64,000 bases of DNA from JAFLCL01 sp039809495 (GTDB taxonomy: Bacteria > Myxococcota_A > Polyangia > Polyangiales > Sandaracinaceae), in the NCBI GenBank assembly GCA_039809495.1, contig JBDHVC010000003.1, forward strand, positions 62,001 through 126,000. The letters are read 5' to 3'. Each line of letters begins with the position of its first letter. The stretch's first letter is position 1. This document shows positions 8,947 to 16,707 of this stretch, one piece after another. Position numbers and translations under genes: made by a program. The notes beneath the pieces were generated by a model. The model was not told the DNA's origin. It saw only the letters and a program-made list of their open reading frames with translations, and did not search any database.

Positions 8947-9768
8947 TCACTGCACGGGCTCGCCGGTCTTCTCGGGCAGCTCGTCGCGGTCGAGGATCTG
9001 CATCGTGTCCCGCGGGTTGTGGAGCGCGTGTGCGACGCGGATACGCGCCGCCGGCGCGACGACCGCGGCGTCGAAGGTGCGCGCGTGACCTTCCCAGAAC
9101 ACCCACGACGCAGTGAGGAGGAGCGTCACGTCCGCGAGCGTGAGCATCGCCGGATCTGTGAAGAGGTCGGGGCGGAGCGGATTCTCGCAGGCGTTCGGAC
9201 CCGGAAAGCGAGTGTCGGTGGAGACGAACGTGCGAAGCCGACGCGACCTCGCGAGGCGACGGAGCTCGAAGAGGAGGAGCCTCGCGTGCTCGTGCGGATC
9301 GAGCCATCGGAGGTCGAGCACGGCGAGGCACGTCGCGTGGGTCGAGCCCTCGGCGATCGACTGCGCGACGCCGCGCACGCCGCCGTGGCCGTCGACGATC
9401 CAGAGCGGCAGACCCCGGAAGCTCTCCGTGAGCGCCTCTACGACGACCGGCGGCGTTCGTCCCGCCCAGAGCACGTCCAGCGGCAGCCCGGTGGTCGAGA
9501 GCAGCCACAGCACGACGGTCCGCGTGCTCGCAGCCGGCGACACGATGATCGTGGGCTCGCCGCGCCGCGCCGCCGCGAGCGCTGCGTGCAGCACGAGCGC
9601 GTGGGTCGGCGCGCCCGGGTGCCCGCCGACGAGCACGAGGTCGCCCGGCGTGACTGGGCCGACAATCGCGTCCAGCGACGCGACGTCGAACGCCCCGGGC
9701 TCGCCAGCGCCGCGAGGGTGCAGGGCGGAGGGCACGAGCTCGTCGGCACGAACGGGACGGTCGACCAT
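8947..9768 (-). CDS. Degenerate DnaB-like RecA-fold protein, 273 aa
   Basis: Closer to DnaB than its convergent neighbour. VTPGDLVLVGGHPGAPTHA (about 37-55) aligns with the DnaB Walker A region, but GKT is replaced by APT. ATCLAVLDLRWLDP matches the Walker B strand. NPLRPDLFTDPAMLTLADV matches the DnaB segment that follows the arginine finger. The start at 9768 was chosen because longer forms overlap the divergent gene at 9854. Operator 2 (9800-9821) lies between them. Loss of the catalytic lysine predicts no ATPase activity. Convergence of two inactive DnaB-like proteins under related operators is notable. Confidence 0.65.
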   Translation of the reverse strand: MVDRPVRADELVPSALHPRGAGEPGAFDVASLDAIVGPVTPGDLVLVGGHPGAPTHALVLHAALAAARRGEPTIIVSPAASTRTVVLWLLSTTGLPLDVLWAGRTPPVVVEALTESFRGLPLWIVDGHGGVRGVAQSIAEGSTHATCLAVLDLRWLDPHEHARLLLFELRRLARSRRLRTFVSTDTRFPGPNACENPLRPDLFTDPAMLTLADVTLLLTASWVFWEGHARTFDAAVVAPAARIRVAHALHNPRDTMQILDRDELPEKTGEPVQ

Positions 9769-9799
9769 GCAGCACGGTGCGCGAGCTCTAGGACCGAGT

Positions 9800-9821
9800 A
9801 CGTCCCGACGCGGAGGGACGT
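9800..9821. promoter_or_regulatory. Perfect inverted repeat, candidate WYL operator 2
   Basis: ACGTCCC, 8 bases (GACGCGGA), GGGACGT: perfect 7-base arms. The spacer differs from that of operator 1 (7756-7763) at only 2 of 8 positions. A further CGTCCCGCG half-site follows at 9826. It lies between the divergent genes 8947-9768 and 9854-10429. Confidence 0.65.
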
Positions 9822-9853
9822 TCTCCGTCCCGCGTCGCAGCGAGGGTGGGCGC

Positions 9854-10429
9854 ATGCAAGAGCAAGCGTTCCTCACGTGGATCGGCGGCCGCTTTCCGGA
9901 CGACGTACCCATGCGCGCCGACGAGCAGATCCACGAGATGACACCGAGCGGCGTGCTCGTCTGCCGCTGCGGCGAACGGCACGTCGAGGTGCCGCGCAGC
10001 CAGATCGTCGTGCGCGCCGCGGCGAGCGGCGGGCTCGCGGTCTGGATGTCCAATCGCACGGGCGGCACGCGACGCGTCCTTGACGGACGGCACGACCCCT
10101 TGGCGCTGGCGCTCCATCTCCGGTCGCTCCGCCTCGAGGAGGCGCCTCACGACGACCCCGTCTTCGCGTCGCTCGTGGATGCTAGCGCTGTGCGATTCTT
10201 CGCCTCCGAGGGCTCGAGCACCGAGGAGGTGGTCGACCGGATCGGCACGTGGCTCGCCTCGCAGTCGTCCGCGTTCATGGCCCACGCCTGCTTCGTGGGC
10301 GACCACTCGCTTCGAGCGATCGCGGCGCTGGGCGAGCGCGTCGGGTTCGGCGAATCGGTGAGCCTCGGGCTCGTGCCCCGACCGAACCGTTTGCGGGCGT
10401 CGGTGCTCGCGGGGCTGCGCCTCGGGTAG
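9854..10429 (+). CDS. Hypothetical protein, 191 aa
   Basis: Unrecognised soluble protein. Residues 35-60 carry a CRCGERH stretch that could bind a metal with other Cys/His residues. The C-terminal half is helical and ends with an FGESVSLGLVPRPNRLR segment. The ATG at 9854 lies just downstream of operator 2; longer in-frame starts would cross the operator and the divergent gene. It ends 9 bases before the HNH nuclease gene and may be co-transcribed with it, though the HNH gene also has its own promoter-like box. Confidence 0.65.
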   Translation: MQEQAFLTWIGGRFPDDVPMRADEQIHEMTPSGVLVCRCGERHVEVPRSQIVVRAAASGGLAVWMSNRTGGTRRVLDGRHDPLALALHLRSLRLEEAPHDDPVFASLVDASAVRFFASEGSSTEEVVDRIGTWLASQSSAFMAHACFVGDHSLRAIAALGERVGFGESVSLGLVPRPNRLRASVLAGLRLG

Positions 10430-10438
10430 GCTTGGTCC

Positions 10439-11416
10439 GTGCCGGCCGAGCCGATCCTCCTCGTCACGAACGTCGAGTGGTTCGATCGCCTGTCGCGCGA
10501 AGCGACGGGCCCGCTGCCGGTCCGGCTCGACGAGGCGTGCTTCTGGCACCCCGACGCGCTCCGCCCCGTGGTCAGCGCTGCGCCGGGCGAGCTCGCGTTC
10601 CTGAAACTGAAGTCGCCTCGGAACGCCATCGGTGGCTATGGCTTCTTCGCGTCGTTCTTCGTCGCGCCCGACGCGGACTGGGCGTGGCGACACTTCGGAG
10701 TCCGTACCGGCGCCGACTCGCGCACGGAGCTCGGTCGCCTTCTCGGCCGATCGGAGCTGGAGATGCGAAAGCCGCTCGGCTGCACGCTCCTCCGCGACGT
10801 CACCTTCTGGCCCGACAACCGCTGGCTGCCGTGGGGCCGCGACCAGGGGTTCATCGCCCAGGGGAACGTCCGGGGCGGGCGCGAGAAGAACCCCGACAAC
10901 GCGGGGGTCCTCCTCGCCGCGGTCGCCGCAGACGGCGCGGCGGCGCCGCCCGACCTGGCCGCGCCGTTCGCGCTCGTCGAGACCGACGAGCGGCTGCGCG
11001 CGACCGGCGAGCGCGTCGTACGCGAAGGCCAGGGCGTCTTCCGAGCCCGCCTGCTCGAGGCATACGCCGGGCAGTGCGCGATCACCGGCGAGCACACCGA
11101 GCTCGTGCTCGATGCGGCGCACATCCAGCCGTACCGGGGCCCGGCGAGCAACCACGTCCAGAACGGCCTCCTCCTCACGAGCGAGTTCCACACGCTCTTC
11201 GACAACGGCCTCGTGGCGATCGAACCGCCGACCTCGCTCCGCCCCGAGTACCGCGTCCGGGTGTCGAAGGGGATCCGCGAGCGGTGGAACAACGGGCACC
11301 GCTACAACGAGTTCGACGGTAAGGAGCTGAGGTTCGTTCCGTCGGCCGAGAGCGCGCGCCCGAGCACCGAGGCGCTCGAGTGGCACCTCGCGACCCGGTT
11401 CGAGCGCGTCGCGTGA
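10439..11416 (+). CDS. HNH endonuclease (HNH_2 type) with N-terminal reader-like domain
   Basis: 325 residues from a GTG start. The C-terminal HNH core shows C213, the AAH triad with H228, N242 and H251 (GQCAIT, DAAHIQP, QNGLLL, FHTLFD). This is the pattern of HNH_2 nucleases. The N-terminal 150 residues (CFWHPDA, GELAFLKLK, GGYGFF, WAWRHFG) resemble the PUA/SRA-like domain found in front of many such nucleases, which suggests modification-dependent restriction; that assignment is tentative. A TAGGCT hexamer at 10427-10432 lies 6 bases before the GTG, so a leaderless transcript is likely. Confidence 0.85.
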   Translation: MPAEPILLVTNVEWFDRLSREATGPLPVRLDEACFWHPDALRPVVSAAPGELAFLKLKSPRNAIGGYGFFASFFVAPDADWAWRHFGVRTGADSRTELGRLLGRSELEMRKPLGCTLLRDVTFWPDNRWLPWGRDQGFIAQGNVRGGREKNPDNAGVLLAAVAADGAAAPPDLAAPFALVETDERLRATGERVVREGQGVFRARLLEAYAGQCAITGEHTELVLDAAHIQPYRGPASNHVQNGLLLTSEFHTLFDNGLVAIEPPTSLRPEYRVRVSKGIRERWNNGHRYNEFDGKELRFVPSAESARPSTEALEWHLATRFERVA

Positions 11417-11453
11417 CCTCACGTCCCGTAGAACGATCAGGAGAGCCGAAGCC

Positions 11454-12224
11454 ATGGCGACGAAGAAGGCCCGCACCGCGCGACCCAAGCGACGCACCTT
11501 GCCGATGGACCTGCCTGCACTGCGCCGGCACGTCGATGAGGTCCTTGCGGAGGTCGCGGGCGGCGACACGTCCAGGTTTCTGCCCGCCCTCGGCTATCTC
11601 TCGGCGATGGTGAAGGACCGGGAGGGCGCGCAGGAGGCGCGCTGGCACCTCCTCTACTTCGCCACGGCCTACATCGGCGCGGTGCAGGGCGGGAGAGACT
11701 CCGACGAGTACGAGTCGGCGCAGGTCAACGCGCTCGGCCCGGGCGACGTCGCCGAGCTCTGCGAGTACATCGCGGAGCATCCGACGTACGCGGAGCTCGT
11801 GAAGCTGGTGGTGGCGGCCACTCCGGACCGCGTCGACATGATCTACGGGTTCTTGCTCACGACCATCGGACACGTGTTCGACGCGGACGGTGAGCTCCGA
11901 CGTGAGGAGCAGCAGTTCTTCGAGCAGCTCCTGCGTAATCCCGACATCGTGGCGCGCGGCCTGGTGGCGGACGGAGAGCTCACGGCGAAGTTCGACGCGG
12001 TCAGCCGCGCAGCCGTGACGAAGCTCGGTCCGCTGCTCCTCGACGAGGACAAGACGATGATGGTCGACACGCTCGTTCACGCGTGCGCGTGCGACGGCGA
12101 CGTCGACCCTCGCGAGATCGAGACGATGGTGCAGGCGCTGGAGATGCTCGGGGTGACCCGGCAGGAGACGTTCGGCATCCTCCGGGAGCTCGACGCACGG
12201 CAGAAGAGTCGGCAGCGGGGGTAG
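11454..12224 (+). CDS. TerB-like domain protein, 256 aa
   Basis: The C-terminal 120 residues contain two acidic helical hairpins typical of the TerB fold: HVFDADGELRREEQQFF (about 142-158) and HACACDGDVDPREIETM (about 211-227). TerB-like proteins bind metal and occur in tellurite-resistance-type and phage-stress modules. The basic N-terminus (KKARTARPKRR) could contact nucleic acid. A ribosome site AGGAGAG precedes the ATG. A second TerB-like gene lies at 24436-24945. The following kinase is 65 bases away and has its own promoter-like box. Confidence 0.75.
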   Translation: MATKKARTARPKRRTLPMDLPALRRHVDEVLAEVAGGDTSRFLPALGYLSAMVKDREGAQEARWHLLYFATAYIGAVQGGRDSDEYESAQVNALGPGDVAELCEYIAEHPTYAELVKLVVAATPDRVDMIYGFLLTTIGHVFDADGELRREEQQFFEQLLRNPDIVARGLVADGELTAKFDAVSRAAVTKLGPLLLDEDKTMMVDTLVHACACDGDVDPREIETMVQALEMLGVTRQETFGILRELDARQKSRQRG

Positions 12225-12289
12225 CGGCTCCCGGCCAGGTCGCGGGGCGGGGGCGACAGGAGCGGCGCCTCCGGTACCCTACCGGATGG

Positions 12290-13843
12290 ATGAACGCCGT
12301 CTCCGAGCTCGACACGGCCATCGGTCAGGAGCTGCTTCGGGCGCGGCTCCTGAAGCGCGCCCGTCCGCGCGTTGCGGACCGGTACGAGATCGAGAGCGTC
12401 CTCGGCCGTGGCGCGACCGGGATCGTCGTCGCGGCGCGGGACCTCGACCTCGGCCGTGACGTCGCGCTGAAGCTCACGCCGGCCGAGGGCGGCGGCGCGG
12501 AGCTCGGGGAGGCCAAGTCCCAGGCGTCGCTCGAGCACCCGAACGTGGCGTTCCTCTACGACGCCCGCGTGGTCGACGCGGTGTTCTCGGGACGTCCGTT
12601 CCGGATCCGGCTCCTCTCGATGCAGCGGGTCGATGGGCCGAACCTGCGCGTCTGGTTGCGCGAGGCTCGGCGCACGCCCGAGCAGATCCTCGCGGTCTTC
12701 CTCGGGGCGGGCGCCGGCCTCGCCGCGGCGCACGCGCGGAAGATCGTCCACCGCGACTTCAAGCCCGAGAACGTCCTCGTCTCGAGCGCGGGCGTCGCCA
12801 AGGTCGTCGACTTCGGCTTCGCGCTCACCGCGAGCTCGACGCGGTCCGCGGAGGAGGGCCGCACGAGCGGCGTCGCCGGCACGGATGCGTACATGGCGCC
12901 CGAGGCACGGAGCGGGCGCGCATCGACGCGGAGCGATCAGTTCTCCTTCGGGATGTCGCTCGCCGAGGCGCTGACCGGCTCGCTCGCGCGGCCGGAAGGC
13001 CGGGCACCGGCGGGCGTTGATCGCGAGGTCTGGGCGGCGGTCGTCCGCGCGACCTCGGACTCCGTCTCGGACCGCTTCGAGAACATGACGGAGCTGCTCG
13101 GCGCGCTGCGCACGGTGGCCCCGCGCCTCTCAGCGCCGAGCACGACGCCCCGTGCCGCGTCCTCGGCCGCGACCCCCGAGCGTCGATGGCGCGCATGGCC
13201 GTGGCTCGCGGCGTTCGCGGTCCTCGCGCTCGCGGTCGGCGGCGTGGTCGCGTGGAACGTTGGCCCAGCGGGCGTCTCGCACCTGCTCGCGGCGCCCGTG
13301 GTCCCGTCGCCGGGTGTTGTCGCTGCTGCCCCGGTCACTCTCGACGCGGCGCCGCGGGTGCTCGACGCACCGACTCTCGTGCCGGAGCCGGCAGCCGCTC
13401 CAGCGCCGGCCACCTGCCCGACGGTGCCCGCCGAGGTCGACTTCCACACGACATCGGAGCCCGGAGACGTCAGGTACGGCTGCTACCACATGACCATCAC
13501 GCCGGACCCGTCGGGCGCGTGCGCCTTCTCCGCGACGATCGAGAAGCTCGGTAGCGGCGCGACGTACGACCCGTGTCCCAGGCCGAGCCGCCACCTCCAC
13601 GACGATGTCCGGTTCACGGTGTCGCCCGACGGCGCCGCGACGATCGAGGTCGCGCTGGAGACGGCGACTCCGCCGAGGGACTACAGCCTCTCGGTGCGCT
13701 TCGTCGGCGACACGGTCACCGGCGAGTACCGGGCGTGGAACCACGGGGAGCGGGGCGATCCCATCGACCACGGCAGCGTCGATGGGAGTGCGGTGAGCCA
13801 TTCCGGAGGCCTCCCCGGACGTGACGGGAGGAGCACGCCATGA
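12290..13843 (+). CDS. Membrane Ser/Thr protein kinase
   Basis: Cytosolic kinase domain at about 32-275: glycine loop GRGATG (39-44), catalytic K61 in VALKL, HRDFKPEN (154-161), DFG (174-176), APE (203-205). One membrane helix follows at about 303-323, then a Pro/Ala-rich linker and an extracytoplasmic C-terminal domain with several Cys residues (about 385-500). The stop codon overlaps the ATG of the ECF sigma gene (ATGA), so sensor kinase and sigma factor are made together. I infer that signals at the outer domain control the sigma factor by phosphorylation, as in kinase-linked ECF groups. The start at 12290 follows a TACCCT box by 9 bases; longer in-frame starts overlap the upstream gene. 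Confidence 0.9.
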   Translation: MNAVSELDTAIGQELLRARLLKRARPRVADRYEIESVLGRGATGIVVAARDLDLGRDVALKLTPAEGGGAELGEAKSQASLEHPNVAFLYDARVVDAVFSGRPFRIRLLSMQRVDGPNLRVWLREARRTPEQILAVFLGAGAGLAAAHARKIVHRDFKPENVLVSSAGVAKVVDFGFALTASSTRSAEEGRTSGVAGTDAYMAPEARSGRASTRSDQFSFGMSLAEALTGSLARPEGRAPAGVDREVWAAVVRATSDSVSDRFENMTELLGALRTVAPRLSAPSTTPRAASSAATPERRWRAWPWLAAFAVLALAVGGVVAWNVGPAGVSHLLAAPVVPSPGVVAAAPVTLDAAPRVLDAPTLVPEPAAAPAPATCPTVPAEVDFHTTSEPGDVRYGCYHMTITPDPSGACAFSATIEKLGSGATYDPCPRPSRHLHDDVRFTVSPDGAATIEVALETATPPRDYSLSVRFVGDTVTGEYRAWNHGERGDPIDHGSVDGSAVSHSGGLPGRDGRSTP

Positions 13844-14361
13844 CCACGACCCGTGACGCCGCGATCGAGCACCTCATCAGCACCGAGTTCGACAAGCTCC
13901 GCCGTTTCTTCGCCACGAAGGTGCCGCACGCCGACGTCCTCGACCTCGCGCAGAACACGATCCTTGCGTTCGTCGAGGGAGACCTGCGATCGGAGGCGGC
14001 GGCCCGGGCCTACCTCTGGGGCATCGCGCGCCTCCAAGTGCTCAAGTACTACGAGAAGCACCGACGCTCGTCCGAGCCGTTCGACAGCACCGTCCACACC
14101 GCGATGGACGTCGCCCCTGGCCTGAGCAGCCAGATCGACAACCGGACGCGGCTCCTCCAGGCGCTGCACACGCTGCCGGTCGAGGAGCAGATGGCCTTCG
14201 AGTACCGGTATGGGCTCGAGATGAAGAACGACGAGGTCGCCGGCGCGCTCCACGTGAGCCTCGCGACCGCCAAGCGGTACGTCGAGCGCGCGGAGGTGAA
14301 GCTGCGCGCGGCGCTCGGCGTCGAGCCCGAGGCGGCCGGCGTCGCGTACCAGCGGCTCTGA
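13840..14361 (+). CDS. ECF-type RNA polymerase sigma factor
   Basis: 173 residues. Region 2 is recognisable around LDLAQNTILAFVEG (about 35-48) and AYLWGIARLQVLKYYEK (about 58-74). Region 4 is at about 105-165, with LPVEEQMAFEYRYGLEMKNDEVAGAL and a helix-turn-helix HVSLATAKRYVERA. It overlaps the kinase gene by 4 bases. No anti-sigma gene follows, which is consistent with control by the kinase instead. Its target promoters are unknown; the repeated CGCGAAA-N16-TATCAG motif in this island (25140, 29808) is a candidate, but that is speculation. Confidence 0.9.
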   Translation: MTTTRDAAIEHLISTEFDKLRRFFATKVPHADVLDLAQNTILAFVEGDLRSEAAARAYLWGIARLQVLKYYEKHRRSSEPFDSTVHTAMDVAPGLSSQIDNRTRLLQALHTLPVEEQMAFEYRYGLEMKNDEVAGALHVSLATAKRYVERAEVKLRAALGVEPEAAGVAYQRL

Positions 14362-14423
14362 CCTGATCGATTGGCGCGTTCGATGGGGGGCTCGAGAGGT
14401 CGGGCGCGCCCATCGTCAGGCCC

Positions 14424-15881
14424 ATGATGACCCACGAGAACGCAGAGGAAGAGGCCTTCGCGAGCCTTGGCGCCGCGATCCGCGCATACGCATCGGTTCT
14501 CCGTGAGCGGCTCGAGCGCGATGGGGGCCACGGCGGGGCGACGCTTCCGAGCTCCGCGCAGCTCGTGACGTGGGTGCTCGAGAGCGCCGGGCTCCGCGAC
14601 GAGGTCCACACGTCCCGCCGAACCCACCAGCGCCAAAAGGCCGGGGAGCCGACACCGCGGCTGGGCGAGCTGCCAATGCGTGCTCTCGCACGGTTGATCC
14701 TCGACGCGGCGCAGCCCGGTCTCGCCCTGCACGAGCTCGATGAGTCGGCCGTCCGCGCCTGGCTCCACGAGGAGCTCGGCGCGGCAGCAGAGTCGTGGGA
14801 CGCGCTCGCCGGAGCGGTGGCCGAGTGCGCAGCGCCCACGCTCGCCCGCCAAGCTGCGCTCCGCGCAGCCCTCATGGACCTCGCCGTGCGGCGAGCAGCC
14901 GTCGCGCAACGACTCGGCCTGAGGTCGTGCCCGACCTGGTTCGCGCTGGAGCGCCACCCGTTCGACGCGGCGCTCCGCCTCGTCCTCGAGTGGCGCCGCA
15001 TCGCGGTCCGCGACGTCCACCGAGGGCTCGAGCTCGAAGGGGTGAAGCCCCGCACCTTCGAGTCGTGGCGGCACGAGCGTCAGGTGCCGCCGACCGATGC
15101 TCCCGAGCTCCTCGCGAAGGTCGTCCTGCGGCTCTCGCCGCCGCGGCCGGGACGCGCGGCGGTGGAGGCGCAGATCGTCGGCCTGCTGCGGGCGGGTCGC
15201 GCCGCGAAGGTCCTCCGCCGCACGCTCGCGGAGCTGCTCGAAGTGGACGTCCTCGACGATCTCTTCAGGGGTCACCAGCGGATCGCCGAGGCGGCATTCG
15301 ACGCGTTCACCGTCGAGAACCTCGGAGCCTCGGCGCTCGTCGCGCTCTTCCTCATGCCGAAGGAAGAATGGCTGGCGCACCTGAAGACCCAGGCGCGCTT
15401 CGATCCGCAGGCACGCGCCCTCCTCGAGGAGAGTGAAGGCTGGGTGAGCGGCCTGGTCGGCCGAGTCACCGACGACGCCGCACGGCAGCTTTTCGCCCAG
15501 CTCGACGCGGTCCCGCCCGAGAAGCGTCTCGACGTGCTGCGCGCGCTCGTGTGGGTTGGCGCCGCAGACCCAGAGGCTCGGCAGACGCTCGTGAAGCAGC
15601 TCGCGCCCGGGACGCTTGACGAGCTCATCATGATGGGGCCGCGGGCACGTGCCTTCCCGATCCTCCTCACCGAGATCGGGGGCCGGCTGCCCTGGCGTCA
15701 CGTCGTCTCGGACCTCGCGCAGATGGCGAGGGACCCGCGGGACCACATGCTCCACACCATCGCCCGGAACGATGTCCTCACCGCGCTCGCGATCCGAGCC
15801 GTCGGCAACGGCGTCCGGTCGGAGAAGCTGAGCGGTCTCGCGGGCTCCCTCTTGCGGTTCGAGCTCACGCCGGGGTCGTGA
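14424..15881 (+). CDS. Hypothetical helical protein, 485 aa
   Basis: No family recognised. It is predicted all-helical, soluble and Leu/Ala/Glu-rich. A central segment (about 185-230: RIAVRDVHRGLELEGVKPRTFESW) could be a helix-turn-helix. The second half has HEAT-like periodicity. It may start at either of two adjacent Met codons (14424 or 14427). It follows the sigma gene by 62 bases and precedes the SIS gene by 49, so co-transcription with the nucleotide-enzyme genes is possible. Confidence 0.75.
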   Translation: MMTHENAEEEAFASLGAAIRAYASVLRERLERDGGHGGATLPSSAQLVTWVLESAGLRDEVHTSRRTHQRQKAGEPTPRLGELPMRALARLILDAAQPGLALHELDESAVRAWLHEELGAAAESWDALAGAVAECAAPTLARQAALRAALMDLAVRRAAVAQRLGLRSCPTWFALERHPFDAALRLVLEWRRIAVRDVHRGLELEGVKPRTFESWRHERQVPPTDAPELLAKVVLRLSPPRPGRAAVEAQIVGLLRAGRAAKVLRRTLAELLEVDVLDDLFRGHQRIAEAAFDAFTVENLGASALVALFLMPKEEWLAHLKTQARFDPQARALLEESEGWVSGLVGRVTDDAARQLFAQLDAVPPEKRLDVLRALVWVGAADPEARQTLVKQLAPGTLDELIMMGPRARAFPILLTEIGGRLPWRHVVSDLAQMARDPRDHMLHTIARNDVLTALAIRAVGNGVRSEKLSGLAGSLLRFELTPGS

Positions 15882-15930
15882 GCCGTTTCGTCTGGCGTCC
15901 CGGACCTGTCGTCGCCGGTCGGAGGGAACC

Positions 15931-16707
15931 ATGAGCTGGATCGAGCTGAGCCGCTGGGCCCGAGAGGCCCCGGTTGTCGTCGTGGGTCTCGGAGTCTCGT
16001 TCGCCATCGCCGAGCTCCTCGCGCTGCGCCTTCGCCGCGACGGCGCCATCGCATGGGCGCAGCCGGACGAGGTGCCGGTCGGCCAGCCGGGAGGCGGTCT
16101 GCGGGTCCTCCGCGTCTCGCGCTCAGCGCGTGCGTGGTCCGGCGTGCCGGCCGACGCGCTCGTCTCCGAAGAGGAGGTCGGTTCCGACGTCGTGTCGTGG
16201 CCCCTGCCGGCAAGCGGCGTGAGTGGACCGGTCGCCGACGTCCACTTCGCCGCCGCGGTCTGTCGTGGGATCGGCCCGTCGCCGGAGCCACTCCTGCTGC
16301 CCGCCGAGGCTGCCGTCGTCGCCCTCGATGGACCGGCCGAGCCGATCCGCAGCCTGCTCGCCGCGTGCGCGGTCAAGGGGATGGAGCTGCCGCTCGTCGT
16401 CACCTCGATCGATCAGCTCGGCCACGGGGCGCACATGCAGCTCCTCCGGCGCCGCGGAACACCCCTGGTGCTGGTGAGCCGTGACCGCGAGCTCGGCTCC
16501 GAGGTGGGCCGGTGGTGCCGCGCCACCGACTGCCCGTTCCTCCTTCGGGCTCCGACGACTTCGTGCGTCACGACCGAGGTCTTCCAGGTCGTCGCTGAGA
16601 AGCTGGTTGGGGCCGAGACGGCGGGCCTGGCCTGGGCGCCGTCAGTCGAGGAGGACTCGCTACGTCATCGAGTTCAGGCGGTTCGCGAGCGCGAGGTGAC
16701 GTCGTGA
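15931..16707 (+). CDS. SIS-domain (sugar-isomerase fold) protein, 258 aa
   Basis: Residues 12-36 (APVVVVGLGVSFAIAELLAL) match the first strand and helix of a SIS domain. Residues about 150-185 (ELPLVVTSIDQLGHGAHMQ, then GTPLVLVSRD) match the second half, with the GHG signature seen in GlmS-type isomerase domains. There is no glutaminase domain. The stop overlaps the GTG start of the fusion gene downstream (GTGA), so the two proteins are coupled. SIS domains bind phosphosugars; a role in providing or modifying a sugar-phosphate for the downstream nucleotide enzyme is inference. Confidence 0.7.
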   Translation: MSWIELSRWAREAPVVVVGLGVSFAIAELLALRLRRDGAIAWAQPDEVPVGQPGGGLRVLRVSRSARAWSGVPADALVSEEEVGSDVVSWPLPASGVSGPVADVHFAAAVCRGIGPSPEPLLLPAEAAVVALDGPAEPIRSLLAACAVKGMELPLVVTSIDQLGHGAHMQLLRRRGTPLVLVSRDRELGSEVGRWCRATDCPFLLRAPTTSCVTTEVFQVVAEKLVGAETAGLAWAPSVEEDSLRHRVQAVREREVTS

